Notes under the pieces: generated by a model | The model's database searches: none | Seen by the model: only the letters and a program-made list of their open reading frames with translations | What the model was told of the DNA's origin: nothing | Shown: positions 1 through 8,835 of the stretch, piece by piece | Position numbering within the stretch: position 1 is the first letter of the stretch | Layout of the letters: each line of letters begins with the position of its first letter | Position numbers and translations under genes: made by a program | Assembly (NCBI RefSeq): GCF_000337675.1 | Contig: NZ_AOIB01000028.1 | Location: 210,140 to 274,139, forward strand | DNA: 64,000 bases | Reading direction: 5' to 3' | Source: Natronococcus amylolyticus DSM 10524 | GTDB taxonomy: Archaea > Halobacteriota > Halobacteria > Halobacteriales > Natrialbaceae

Positions 1-2395
1 GGTCGTCCTCGCCGACGGCTCCGTCGAACGGTTCGGCGAGATCGACCTCGAGGAACTGCGCGAGCGGGGCGATCCCGACGGGGAGCTCCTCGAGCGGATC
101 TACGCCGAAGTCGCTCGGGTCGTCGACGAGGAGAGCGACGCGGTCGAGGAGGCCTACCCGACGCTCAAGCGGAACGTCTCGGGGTACAACCTGGACATGC
201 TCGTCGAGGAGGCCAAGAGCGGAACCGTCAACCTCGCGCGGCTGCTGGTCGGCAGCGAGGGCACCCTGGGAATCGTCACGGAAGCGGAGGTTTCCCTCGA
301 GACGATCCCGAACACGATCTCGGTCGCGGTGCTTTGCTACCGCAGCCTGCTCGACGCGATGGACGACGTCGGGGATATCCTCGAGCACGACCCCGCGGCG
401 GTCGAGGTGCTGGACGACGTGTTGCTCGATCTGGCGCGAAACACCGAGGAGTTCGCCGACGTCGTCGGTATCCTTCCCGAGGGGACCAGTTCGTTCCTGC
501 TGGTCGAGTTCTACGCGGACGACGAGGAGGAGGGCCGCGAACTGGTCGAGGCGCTGATCGACGACCGCGAGGGCGAGATCGCGTTCGACGCGTTGACGGC
601 CTACGACGAGAAACAGCAGTCCCGGCTCTGGAAGATGCGAAAGGCCTCGACGCCAATCTTGCTCTCGCGGACCGGCGACGAGAAACACATCGCCTTTATC
701 GAGGATATCGCGATCCCGCCGGAGCACCTCATGGAGTACGTTGCCGACTTCCAGGAGGTCATGGAGGAAAACGGGACGTTCGGCAGCTTCTACGCTCACG
801 CCGGGCCGGGCTGTATGCACGTCCGACCGCTCGTTAACACGAAAACCGCCGACGGGGTCGACACGATGGAGGCGATCGCCGACGGCGCGACGGACCTCGC
901 GGTGAAGTACGGCGGCAGCGTCTCCGGCGAGCACGGCGACGGTCGCGCCCGCACGCAGTGGAACCGGAAGCTGTACGGCGACCACATCTGGAACGTCTTC
1001 CGCGACCTGAAGACCGCGTTCGATCCCGACTGGCTGCTCAACCCCGGCTCGGTCTGTGGCGACCACGACATGACCGAGAACCTCCGGTTCGGCCCCGACA
1101 GCGAGTTTGAAGCCGGCTTCGAGCCCGCCCTGAACTGGGAGAACGAGAACGGGTTCCAGGGGATGGTCGAGCTCTGTCACGGCTGTGGCGGCTGTCGGAC
1201 CAGCCAGGAGGGCACCGGCGGCGTGATGTGTCCGACCTACCGGGCGGCAGACGAGGAGATCACGAGCACCCGCGGCCGGGCGAACATGCTCCGCCAGGCG
1301 ATGACTGGTGAACTCGAGCCGGACGAGGCGTTTTCCGACGAGTTCGTCACCGAGGTGATGGACCTCTGTATCGGCTGCAAGGGCTGTGCGAAGGACTGTC
1401 CGAGCGAGGTCGACATGGCGAAGCTCAAGGTCGAGGTCGAACACGAGTACCACCAGCGAAACGGCGCCTCGATCCGCGAACGCATGTTCGCGAACATCGA
1501 CACGCTCTCGAAACTCGGCAGCGCCACCGCACCGCTGTCGAACTACATGACGAAGCTGCCGGGCGCCCGGACGGTGATGGAGAAAACCGTCGGGATCGCC
1601 CGAGAGCGGTCCCTGCCGACGTTCCACCGGGAGACGTTCACCGACTGGTTCGAGAGCCGGGAGTCGACTGTGGATCCGGAGACGGCCGACCACAAGGTCC
1701 TGTTGTTCCCGGACGTCACCACGGAGTACAACGATCCCGAGATCGGCAAGGCCGCGGTTCGGCTCCTCGAGGCCGCCGGCGTCTACGTCGATCTCCCGTC
1801 CGGAACCACCAGCAGCGGTCGCCCCGCCTACTCGAAGGGCTTCCTCGAGACGGCTCGCGAACAGGCCGAGCAGAACGTCAACGCCCTGATTCCGAGAGTG
1901 CGAAACGGCTGGGACGTCGTCGTCTGCGAGCCCAGCGACGCGGTCATGTTCCAGTCGGACTACCCGGATCTGGTCACCGGCCACGACGTGACCGACGTCG
2001 CCGAAAGCGCCTACGGCGTCTGCGAGTACCTCGACGTCCATCGACTCGATGACCGCCTCGAGTTCGGGCCCGTCGACGAGCGCCTGACCTACCACGGTCA
2101 CTGCCACCAGAAGGCGACGAAGAAGGACCACCACGCCGTCGGCGTGCTCCGACGGGCGGGGTACGGCGTCGACCCCCTCGACAGTAGCTGCTGTGGGATG
2201 GCCGGCTCCTTCGGCTACGAGGCCGAGCACTACTCGATGAGCCGCGCGATCGGCACGCAGCTGTTCGGCCAGATCGACGAGAGCGACGGCGACGGCGTCG
2301 TCGCTCCGGGGGCGTCCTGTAGAACCCAGATCGGCGACGAGTACGAGAAGAAACCGCCCCACCCGATCGCGAAACTCGAGGCGTCGCTCGCGTAG
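1..2395 (+). CDS. FAD-linked 2-hydroxyacid dehydrogenase, GlcD-GlcF fusion (5' end outside window)
   Basis: The reading frame is open from the first base, so the true start lies upstream; about 797 residues are visible. Order of parts: the end of the FAD-binding PCMH domain (TLKRNVSGYNL, GSEGTLGIVTEAE), the FAD-linked oxidase C-terminal domain with the GEHGDGRART signature, then a GlcF/GlpC-like half. That half has two Fe-S cysteine clusters (CHGCGGCR...CPTY and CIGCKGCAKDCP) and a CCG domain near the end (SSCCGMAGSFGYEAEH). The family oxidises D-lactate, glycolate or similar 2-hydroxyacids and passes electrons towards the respiratory chain. A full-length paralog lies at 12703-15693 (996 residues), so roughly 200 residues are missing here. 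The stop is 1 nt from the convergent IclR gene, which may regulate it. The substrate cannot be told from sequence. Confidence 0.92.
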   Translation, partial: VVLADGSVERFGEIDLEELRERGDPDGELLERIYAEVARVVDEESDAVEEAYPTLKRNVSGYNLDMLVEEAKSGTVNLARLLVGSEGTLGIVTEAEVSLETIPNTISVAVLCYRSLLDAMDDVGDILEHDPAAVEVLDDVLLDLARNTEEFADVVGILPEGTSSFLLVEFYADDEEEGRELVEALIDDREGEIAFDALTAYDEKQQSRLWKMRKASTPILLSRTGDEKHIAFIEDIAIPPEHLMEYVADFQEVMEENGTFGSFYAHAGPGCMHVRPLVNTKTADGVDTMEAIADGATDLAVKYGGSVSGEHGDGRARTQWNRKLYGDHIWNVFRDLKTAFDPDWLLNPGSVCGDHDMTENLRFGPDSEFEAGFEPALNWENENGFQGMVELCHGCGGCRTSQEGTGGVMCPTYRAADEEITSTRGRANMLRQAMTGELEPDEAFSDEFVTEVMDLCIGCKGCAKDCPSEVDMAKLKVEVEHEYHQRNGASIRERMFANIDTLSKLGSATAPLSNYMTKLPGARTVMEKTVGIARERSLPTFHRETFTDWFESRESTVDPETADHKVLLFPDVTTEYNDPEIGKAAVRLLEAAGVYVDLPSGTTSSGRPAYSKGFLETAREQAEQNVNALIPRVRNGWDVVVCEPSDAVMFQSDYPDLVTGHDVTDVAESAYGVCEYLDVHRLDDRLEFGPVDERLTYHGHCHQKATKKDHHAVGVLRRAGYGVDPLDSSCCGMAGSFGYEAEHYSMSRAIGTQLFGQIDESDGDGVVAPGASCRTQIGDEYEKKPPHPIAKLEASLA

Positions 2396-2396
2396 G

Positions 2397-3158
2397 CTAC
2401 ACCTTGTACTTGTTCAGCTCGATGACGTTCGCGGTGCGACGGAGCTGCTCGACGAACTCGTTTTCCGCCCAGTCGTCGTCGATGCGGGCCGTCGGTGCCG
2501 AGATGCTGATCGCACCGATGACCTCGGAGTCGAACCGGATCGGTGCGGCGATACAGCGAAGCCCCTCGAGTCGCTCCTCGTCGTCGACGGCGAACCCTCG
2601 TTCCCGTGTTCGCTCGAGCGTGTCGTAGAGTTCGTCCCGGCTCGTGATCGTCTTCGGCGTGACCGACGGGAGGCCGTGGCGGTCGATGATCTCCTCGACC
2701 CGCTGATCGGGGAGATGCGAGAGGATCGCCTTGCCGAACGCCGAGCTGTGCATGGGGTGACGACAGCCGACGTAGGTGTCGAGGTCGACGGCCCGCTCGC
2801 CCTTCGCGCGACAGAGGTAGACGCCCTCTCCGCCCTCCTCGACGACGAAGTGGACCAGCTCTCCGGACTCCTCGGCCAGCGCCTCGACCTGCGGCTCGGC
2901 GACCCTGTAGACGTCCATCTCGCTGCGGAGCTGCCCGCCGATATCCAGAAAGCGCAGACTCAGCTCGTAGGTGTTCCCGTTCTTGACGACGAACCCGTGT
3001 TCCTCGAGCGTACTGAGGTGGTTGTGAATCGCGCTCTTGCCCATGCTCAGCTCGTCCGCGAGCGTCGTGATCCGCGCGCCCCCGCGGCGGTTGAGCTCGT
3101 CGATGAGCGTCAGCGACTTCTCGGTCGTCCGGACGGGGTGTTTGGCCCGTTTTTCCAT
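2397..3158 (-). CDS. IclR family transcriptional regulator
   Basis: 253 residues, the usual IclR length. An N-terminal winged helix (about 8-65; KSLTLIDELNRRGG, then ELSMGKSAIHNHLSTLEEHGFV) is followed by the IclR effector-binding domain (about 80-250; HPMHSSAFGKAILSHLP, ERGFAVDDEERLEGLRCIAAPI). I start at the ATG at 3158 (MEKRAKHPVRTTEKS). The frame runs further upstream, but those residues look like translated non-coding DNA, and an A/T-rich CTATAAG-like box near 3200 fits a promoter for this start. IclR proteins usually sense small acids and control neighbouring catabolic genes. The gene is convergent with the GlcD-GlcF fusion and lies downstream of malate synthase, so 2-hydroxyacid or glyoxylate metabolism is the likely target. 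The effector is unknown. Confidence 0.92.
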   Translation of the reverse strand: MEKRAKHPVRTTEKSLTLIDELNRRGGARITTLADELSMGKSAIHNHLSTLEEHGFVVKNGNTYELSLRFLDIGGQLRSEMDVYRVAEPQVEALAEESGELVHFVVEEGGEGVYLCRAKGERAVDLDTYVGCRHPMHSSAFGKAILSHLPDQRVEEIIDRHGLPSVTPKTITSRDELYDTLERTRERGFAVDDEERLEGLRCIAAPIRFDSEVIGAISISAPTARIDDDWAENEFVEQLRRTANVIELNKYKV

Positions 3159-3709
3159 ACGCGAAACCAGTCGATCGACGCCAATAAAGGTTGGTCTCTT
3201 ATAGAGAACGTCGTAATCAGCCGATGCCGAGCTTCCGGGCGGAAAATCGACGAGTATAGTTATCAGCCGAAACCGCGAGCTTCGGCAGAAGTCGGCGTAA
3301 GTGGCATCTGAGCTGCGAAAACGTCCCCTTGTACTGCACACGGGAGCTGGGGATCGAGCGGGAGACAAATTCTCACATGGAGAACAGATCATTCGTCGGT
3401 AGTCGAGACCGGCCGTCCGTTCGCCCGTCCTCTCGAGCCGTGACCGATGCCCCGAAGTGGAGGAACTTCCTGTCCGCAAGCATGGGTTAGTGCTACGGGT
3501 ATCGCCCGTCGAGCGGTGTCGTCGGACGCTCGACGCTCGCTGCCACCATTGCCTGCGGGCACGAACTGCGGACGCCGTCGGCCGTGCTCGAGAGCGCTCG
3601 CCACCGCGGAGGGAGCCGTGACGAGCCGACAGGGTGGGAGTAGGGATCTGTCTCCTTGAGCACGAGCATCAAAAAAACGAGACGATTCGTCCGAGGTACC
3701 GAACCCCGA
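3159..3709. other. 551-nt gap between IclR and malate synthase genes
   Basis: No convincing gene is seen. The left end should hold the IclR promoter (TATA-like sequence on the minus strand near 3195-3203). The right end holds the U-tract terminator of malate synthase. Short open frames here (for example 3447-3659 plus) have Arg/Ser/Pro-rich composition unlike haloarchaeal proteins, and I treat them as chance. Confidence 0.5.
3671..3677 (-). terminator. U-tract terminator of malate synthase gene
   Basis: A run of seven A on the plus strand reads as TTTTTTT on the minus strand, about 33 nt after the malate synthase stop. Archaeal RNA polymerase terminates on such T-tracts without needing a hairpin. 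It is the only such run in the neighbourhood. Confidence 0.55.
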
Positions 3710-5020
3710 CTATCCGACGACGACCGCGCGCTCGACGAGGTCCTCCCCGTAGAGTTCCTCGAGGTCCTCGTGCTGGTCCGGACGGTTCTCGTAGACGTCC
3801 TGGAACAGCGTGATCGGCGTCTGGGCCGCCTGATAGGTCGCCTCGTCCCACATGCGGTCGTTGCTGACTTCGACCTCGACGCCGTCGATGACGAGCGTCC
3901 CCGATCGCTCCATCGCGATGGCGCCCTTGCCGGCCTCCTTGGCCGCCTCGAACTCCTCCATCGAGTCGACGATGTCGTCCAGGCTCGGGATGTAGGAGGT
4001 CATGTCGAGCAGCTCCTGGGAGAGCTCCTCGCCGTCGAGCTCGAGCTCGTCGCCGCCGACGCGGAGCGTGTACTGGTCGTCGCCCGTCTCCTCGAGTTCG
4101 ACCTCGTTACCGCTGTAGACGTGGCGTCCGTCCTCCTCGTCGAGCTCGATCGTGCGGTCGTTGACCTCGAGCTGCCAGCTGCCGTTCTTCGGCGGCAGCG
4201 GCGACTTGTTGGCCTCGACGACCTGGCCGGGGGTGAGCGACCAGATGCCGAGCATCCCCTTCGCCTGGTTGTCGGTCATGCGCTCGCGGTAGCCTTCGAC
4301 GTCGCGGATGTCGTCGTAGGGACCGTCGACTGCGATCAGACCGGCCGCGCTCGCGCCGCGGGAGGTGTTGTGTCGCAGCTCCGGCCACGGCGGGAGCTCG
4401 CCGGTCGGCGTGATCGCGCGCATGCTCTTCGTGTAGTCGACCTCGCCGTCGACCAGCATGAACAGGCGCTCGAGGTTGTTCGACGGCTTGCCCATCTCCT
4501 CGCGGAGGTCGCCCATCGCCAGCTCGGACTCGCCGCTCTCGACGATAACCGACATGGCCAGGCTCCCTTCCTCGAGGTCGTACTCGTTCTCGACGATGGT
4601 GAGGAACTCGTCGGCCTTCTTCCAGTCGTCGATGTCGCCGACCTCGGGAATCACGAAGCCGTCGAGGTGTTCGATGGCGCCGTTTTCGGGATTGGCCAGC
4701 TTCATGATCTGCTGGAGGCCCTGGTATCGCGTTCCGGGACTCTCACGGTGCCAGACAACACGGGGGTGGATCTCGCCGGGGAAGTCGGCGCCGTGCTCCG
4801 AGATCACGTCGATCATGTTGTCGACGCCCTCGGGTCGCATCGACGGGGCGGTCGCGTCCTCGTTGTCCGGCACCCAGACGTCGGGTGCCTGCATGCCACG
4901 AAGCTGGACGGCGCTCTGGAGCATCTTCGCGGAGTCATCCTCTCCTTCGACGGCGGTCGGGGTAGTAAAGAACGTTCGCACGAACTTCCGGTCGTGTAGA
5001 CGGTCGGTATGCGTACTCAT
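3710..5020 (-). CDS. aceB: malate synthase, haloarchaeal short type
   Basis: 436 residues. It resembles the short haloarchaeal malate synthase described from Haloferax volcanii rather than the longer A or G isoforms; it belongs to the HpcH/HpaI aldolase-like TIM-barrel group. Recognisable segments are the N-terminus MSTHTDRLHDRKFVRTFFTTP, the barrel region VWVPDNEDATAPSMRPEGVD, HPRVVWHRESPGTRYQGLQQI and the C-terminal MWDEATYQAAQTPITLFQDVYE. It condenses glyoxylate with acetyl-CoA to give malate. In Haloferax the isocitrate lyase gene is adjacent; none is seen here, while glycolate-oxidase-like and malic enzyme genes are, which suggests use in glyoxylate assimilation. A TATA-like box lies about 30 nt upstream, so the mRNA is probably leaderless. 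Confidence 0.9.
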   Translation of the reverse strand: MSTHTDRLHDRKFVRTFFTTPTAVEGEDDSAKMLQSAVQLRGMQAPDVWVPDNEDATAPSMRPEGVDNMIDVISEHGADFPGEIHPRVVWHRESPGTRYQGLQQIMKLANPENGAIEHLDGFVIPEVGDIDDWKKADEFLTIVENEYDLEEGSLAMSVIVESGESELAMGDLREEMGKPSNNLERLFMLVDGEVDYTKSMRAITPTGELPPWPELRHNTSRGASAAGLIAVDGPYDDIRDVEGYRERMTDNQAKGMLGIWSLTPGQVVEANKSPLPPKNGSWQLEVNDRTIELDEEDGRHVYSGNEVELEETGDDQYTLRVGGDELELDGEELSQELLDMTSYIPSLDDIVDSMEEFEAAKEAGKGAIAMERSGTLVIDGVEVEVSNDRMWDEATYQAAQTPITLFQDVYENRPDQHEDLEELYGEDLVERAVVVG

Positions 5021-5688
5021 GAATCCATCTGGCTCTATTGCGTTCTAATATTAAAATCGTTTGGTACCGCCTCGCGGCCGAGACGGCCGAGTTCGGCGCG
5101 AACGCGCCGTCTCCGGTATCCGACGGAGCGTTCGTGCGACGGTTCGGTACAGCACTGGGGATCGGGAAAACCGGACCGACGGCGAAGCGACGGCCGCGGA
5201 CGCGCTCGAGTGCCGCGGCGACGACGACGACCTCGCGTCCGAACGGCTGGTTCGTCCAGTCCGTCTATGACGATACTGTCGGGTCAGTGCTCCTATAGAA
5301 ATAATCGCTTACCGATCCATCGAACCGACCGACGGCACGGCAGCCAAACCCGATTCGTGGGCTGAGCGACCGATTACTCGGTAGTTCAACTTTGTTCTGA
5401 GATAGAAAACATAGGTTGAATCCGCTTCTTTTACCACTCCATAGCGACGAGAGGATATCAGTATATTTACAGCAGTATTTTTGTAATTCACTTCGGTTCC
5501 GCCCGCATCAGCGCCAGATATTCTGAAATAGAGAACTCGAGCGAGCGAACTGTACTGATTTGTCATCCTGGTCCGGCCGATCGCCGTCCGGTTCGTCGGC
5601 ACTGTCGATTCGTGGAGGCGAGTTCCGCCGAGAAGAAGGGTAAATCGGTCGTGCAGCCGCTCCGCCGCGGCGAGTGCGTGTTGATCCG
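5021..5688. other. 668-nt gap between aceB and VOC genes
   Basis: Apart from the aceB promoter at the left end I see no gene. The stretch 5390-5560 is clearly A/T-rich compared with its surroundings, and no open frame in it has haloarchaeal codon use. It may be regulatory or the remains of a lost gene. Confidence 0.45.
5045..5058 (-). promoter_or_regulatory. TATA-like promoter of aceB
   Basis: On the minus strand the sequence TTTTAATATTAG is centred about 30 nt upstream of the ATG at 5020. This spacing fits a leaderless archaeal promoter. No Shine-Dalgarno sequence precedes the ATG. Confidence 0.55.
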
Positions 5689-6057
5689 TTAGTCGAGCGA
5701 TTCGACGAGTTCGACCTTCCGTCCGTCCGGATCGTAGACGAACGCCGTTCGGGCGCCCGCTTCGGGCTGGTCGCCCGGTTCCTTCTCGACGCCGTAGTGG
5801 TCGATCTCGTCGAACACGCTGTCGACGTCGTCGACGCCGATCGCGAGGTGGTCCCACGACGACCCCTCCTCGAAGCTCTCCTCTCCATCGGTGTCCGATA
5901 GCTGGAGTTCGACGCCGTTCTCGTCGGCGATGTAGCGGTTCTGCGTCTCGCCATCGGGCGTCTCGAACTCCCAGCTCTCCTCGAAGCCGAACTGTTCGTA
6001 GAACGCGATCGTCTCGTCGGCGTCGGCGACGTTGATGTTGATATGGATAAGCTCCAT
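5689..6057 (-). CDS. VOC-family (glyoxalase/bleomycin-resistance fold) protein
   Basis: 122 residues starting at ATG 6057 (MELIHININVADADETIAFY). This is a single VOC domain with paired beta-alpha-beta-beta-beta units: N-terminal HININVADADETIAFYEQFGF and C-terminal HLAIGVDDVDSVFDEIDHYGVEKEP...AFVYDPDGRKVELVE. The His near residue 4 and the Glu in KVELVE sit where metal ligands usually lie in glyoxalase I-like proteins, so it may be a metal-dependent lyase, isomerase or dioxygenase, for example lactoylglutathione-lyase-like. Haloarchaea lack glutathione, so the substrate is open. It is transcribed divergently from the tartrate/D-malate dehydrogenase-like gene across a 145-bp region. Confidence 0.85.
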   Translation of the reverse strand: MELIHININVADADETIAFYEQFGFEESWEFETPDGETQNRYIADENGVELQLSDTDGEESFEEGSSWDHLAIGVDDVDSVFDEIDHYGVEKEPGDQPEAGARTAFVYDPDGRKVELVESLD

Positions 6058-6202
6058 ACCGTTTTCCCGGTCGACCACGGTATTAAAGTCACTGGATGCT
6101 ACCGATCGACACTCCGGGTCCACAGAATGCAGGGACGTCGGGTGGACGAGGAATCCTTGACCCTTTCAGAGTCTTTTTGACGGTCGGGCGGTATCACTCC
6201 AC

Positions 6203-7258
6203 ATGGCATACGAGATAGCGAGTATTCCAGGCGACGGTATCGGTCCCGAGGTCGTCGACGCGGCCCGACCGGTGTTCGAGGACGTCGCCGAACAGCACGG
6301 GTTCGAACTCTCACTAACGCGGTACGACTGGGGAACCGAGCGACACCTCGAGGAGGGGGCGATGATGCCCGACGACGGCCTCGAGGAACTCGAAGGGTAC
6401 GACGCAATTTTGCTGGGGGCGGTCGGTCACCCCGACGTCCCGGACCACGTCACGCTGAACAACCTCCTCCTCCCGATCCGCAAGGGGTTCGATCAGTCCA
6501 TCTGCAAGCGTCCCGCGATCCTCTTCGACGGCGTCGAGAGCCCGCTCGAGGGGTACGACGGCGGCGACATCGAGTTCGTCGTCTACCGGGAGAACACGGA
6601 GGGCGAGTACGCCAACATGGGCGGGCAGGAACACCCCGGCCACGACCACGAGGTCGCGATCCAGAGCGCGGTCTTCACCCGAACCGGAACGGAGCGCATC
6701 GTTCGGGCCGCCTTCGACGCGGCAGCCGAGCGGGAGGGCCACCTGACGAGTATCACGAAGTCCAACGCCCAGGCTCACAGTATGGTGTTCTGGGATCAGA
6801 TCGTCGAGGAGGTAAGCGAGGAGTACCCAGAGGTCACCGTCGAGCGCCTGCTCGTCGACGCGGCGAGCATGGACTTCATCCGCCGTCCCGAGGAGTTCGA
6901 CGTCGTCGTCGCCTCGAACCTCTTCGGCGACATCCTGACCGATATCGGCGCGATCATCACGGGCAGCATGGGGCTTGCACCCTCGGCCAACATCGACCCC
7001 TCGAGGACCTACCCGTCGATGTTCGAGCCCGTTCACGGCAGCGCCCCCGACATCATTGGTGAGGGCGTCGCGAATCCGATTGCCACGGTTCTCTCCGGCG
7101 CGATGATGGCCGACTACCTCGGCGAGGAAGCGGCCAGCGACGACCTCTGGGACGCTGTCACCGACCAGCTCGCCGACGCAGATGCCCCGCGGACGCCCGA
7201 CCTGGGCGGCTCGAGCGGGACCGAGGACGTAGTTGAGGATCTCCGCAGTCGCCTCTAA
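6203..7258 (+). CDS. tartrate/D-malate dehydrogenase-type enzyme (isocitrate/isopropylmalate DH family)
   Basis: 351 residues, the full length for the family. It starts with the cofactor-site segment IASIPGDGIGPEVVDA and has the substrate-loop region YRENTEGEYANMGG, SITKSNAQAHSM, the metal-binding segment DAASMDFIRRPEEFDVVVASNLFGDILTD (aspartates bind Mg/Mn) and FEPVHGSAPDIIG. These enzymes oxidise and usually decarboxylate 2-hydroxyacids with NAD(P). The RENTEGEYA..GG form is typical of the tartrate dehydrogenase/D-malate dehydrogenase branch, but 3-isopropylmalate dehydrogenase cannot be excluded. The setting (malate synthase, malic enzyme, glycerate kinase) favours tartrate or D-malate: tartrate would give glycerate, the substrate of the kinase at 11226. 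A strong palindrome follows the stop. Confidence 0.85.
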   Translation: MAYEIASIPGDGIGPEVVDAARPVFEDVAEQHGFELSLTRYDWGTERHLEEGAMMPDDGLEELEGYDAILLGAVGHPDVPDHVTLNNLLLPIRKGFDQSICKRPAILFDGVESPLEGYDGGDIEFVVYRENTEGEYANMGGQEHPGHDHEVAIQSAVFTRTGTERIVRAAFDAAAEREGHLTSITKSNAQAHSMVFWDQIVEEVSEEYPEVTVERLLVDAASMDFIRRPEEFDVVVASNLFGDILTDIGAIITGSMGLAPSANIDPSRTYPSMFEPVHGSAPDIIGEGVANPIATVLSGAMMADYLGEEAASDDLWDAVTDQLADADAPRTPDLGGSSGTEDVVEDLRSRL

Positions 7259-7272
7259 CGGATCTCCCGGTG

Positions 7273-7290
7273 TCGTGGCGATCGCCACGA
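7273..7290 (+). terminator. hairpin terminator between convergent genes
   Basis: TCGTGGCGATCGCCACGA is a perfect 18-bp palindrome 14 nt after the dehydrogenase stop, followed within about 10 nt by TTTTT. It lies between two convergent genes and could stop transcription from the left and block read-through from the right. Confidence 0.55.
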
Positions 7291-7311
7291 AAACAGCAAT
7301 TTTTGTTGGCG

Positions 7312-7737
7312 CTACTCGTTGAGCCAGAGGTCCAGGCCCGTCGTCTCGTCGAAGTTCCGGACGAGGGGCTCCTCGAACGCGCGGAGGTGGACCTCGCCGG
7401 CGAAGACGGTCCCGCCCTCGAGGTGTCCGGCGAGGGTCTCGCCGTCCCGTCGGGAGAGCACGGCGTGGGTGTGAGCGAACACGTCGCCGTCGAGTTTCGC
7501 GATGTTCCCGACGCAGGCGGCGACCTCGAGCGGTTCGTCGAAGGAGACCGACTGGTACTCCTCCTTGTCCTGGTCGTAGAACCAGATCTCGGCGTCCTGT
7601 ACTGCGCCCATCGCGTTGAACCAGCCCGCCTCGACCTCCTCCGCCCGGGCGAGGCTCTCGATCTCGTCGCGCCAGTCCTGTCCGGTCTCGAGTCGCGCGA
7701 GGAACTCCCGCGTCGCCTCTACTTCCTGGTACTCCAT
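7312..7737 (-). CDS. PPC/DUF296 domain protein
   Basis: 141 residues forming one PPC (plants and prokaryotes conserved) domain over the whole length: start MEYQEVEATREFLARLETGQDW, core AGWFNAMGAVQDAEIWFYD and the motif VFAHTHAVLSRRDGETLAGHLEGGTVFAGEVHL. In this family the conserved histidines (here in HTH and GH) line a trimer interface and may bind metal. In plants the domain accompanies AT-hooks; the stand-alone prokaryotic proteins have no settled function. It is convergent with the dehydrogenase and divergent from the D-hydroxyacid dehydrogenase. Confidence 0.85.
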   Translation of the reverse strand: MEYQEVEATREFLARLETGQDWRDEIESLARAEEVEAGWFNAMGAVQDAEIWFYDQDKEEYQSVSFDEPLEVAACVGNIAKLDGDVFAHTHAVLSRRDGETLAGHLEGGTVFAGEVHLRAFEEPLVRNFDETTGLDLWLNE

Positions 7738-7884
7738 ACCGCAACACGCGCAACGTTGCTCAAAAAAGATTGCGGTGGCGGCGACGCCACCCTCGCAGTT
7801 TGACTCTCGCGACAGTTGTCTCTACCCCGTTCGAGGACCGAACAATACGCAACATTCAACACCTCTCCACGGAAGGAGTAGCGT

Positions 7885-8823
7885 ATGACCGAGCGCCACG
7901 AGCTCGAGCAGCTGTACGTCCACGAATCGGTCGAAAACGTGATCCCGCCGGAAGCGTTCGTCGAGGCGTTCGACGACCTTCCGATTCCGGCCGAACTGGT
8001 CGGCGACGGTCGCGAGTACGGCCCGACGGACGCGGTGGCGACCTACGTTCCGCAACCGGAGTATCTGGACGCGGGCTGGGTCCACTGCATTCGCGCCGGC
8101 TACGACGAGTTCGACACCGACGAGTACGAACGGGAGGGAGTTCCGCTCACGAACAGTTCGGGGATCCACGGCTCGACGGTCAGCGAGGTTGCGCTCAACT
8201 GCATGCTCTCGCTGGCCCGGCTGGGCCACCGCTACCGCGATCACCAGAACGACCGCGAGTGGTGGGAGCCGCCGTACGAACGACCGTTCACCCTCGAGAA
8301 CGAGCGCGTCTGCGTCGTCGGGCTCGGGACGATCGGCGAGGCGACCGCGACCCGCTGTGACGCTCTCGGTATGGACGTTGTCGGCGTTCGCCGCTCGGAC
8401 GAGCCGGTGCCCGGCGTCTCCGAGATCTTCTCTCCCGATCGGCTCCACGACGCGATCGAGGACGCCAGGTTCGTCGTCCTCACCGTCCCGCACACGCCCG
8501 CGACCGACGACATGCTGAGCGACGCGGAGTTCGAGGCGATGCGCGAGGACGCCTACGTGATCAACGTCGCCCGCGGGCCCGTCGTCGACGAGGACGCGCT
8601 CGTCGAGGCCCTCGAGGCCGACGAGATCGCCGGCGCCGGACTCGACGTCTTCGAGACCGAACCGCTCCCCGAGGAGTCGCCACTGTGGGGCTTCGACGAC
8701 GTGATCATCTTCCCGCACAAGGGGTCGGCGACCAATCGGTACCACCTCGACATCGCCGAACTCGTCGCAGAGAACGTCGAGCGCTACCAGTCGGACGAGG
8801 AGCTGAAAAACCGCGTCGCCTGA
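7885..8823 (+). CDS. D-2-hydroxyacid dehydrogenase
   Basis: 312 residues. The N-terminal catalytic domain is followed by the Rossmann NAD(P) motif VCVVGLGTIGEATATRC (about 140-157) and the family signatures VINVARGPVVDEDALVEAL (catalytic Arg), LDVFETEPLPEESPLW (catalytic Glu) and FPHKGSATNRYH (catalytic His). The residue after the Rossmann strand is VGVRRSDEP, where Arg often indicates NADP preference. It reduces 2-oxoacids such as hydroxypyruvate, glyoxylate or 2-ketoisocaproate to D-hydroxyacids. A purine-rich GGAAGGAG precedes the ATG by 6 nt. With a glycerate kinase nearby, hydroxypyruvate or glyoxylate reduction is a reasonable guess. The stop is 12 nt from the convergent malic enzyme stop. 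Confidence 0.9.
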   Translation: MTERHELEQLYVHESVENVIPPEAFVEAFDDLPIPAELVGDGREYGPTDAVATYVPQPEYLDAGWVHCIRAGYDEFDTDEYEREGVPLTNSSGIHGSTVSEVALNCMLSLARLGHRYRDHQNDREWWEPPYERPFTLENERVCVVGLGTIGEATATRCDALGMDVVGVRRSDEPVPGVSEIFSPDRLHDAIEDARFVVLTVPHTPATDDMLSDAEFEAMREDAYVINVARGPVVDEDALVEALEADEIAGAGLDVFETEPLPEESPLWGFDDVIIFPHKGSATNRYHLDIAELVAENVERYQSDEELKNRVA

Positions 8824-8835
8824 GACCCGGGTCGC

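Noticed and set aside
3159-3479. N-terminal extension of the IclR regulator by 107 residues
   Set aside because: IclR proteins are about 250 residues. The extra part is Ser/Arg-rich with A/T-rich promoter-like DNA, so it is non-coding.
5390-5560. Possible small RNA or gene in the A/T-rich stretch
   Set aside because: No stem, promoter or open frame with local codon use could be supported.
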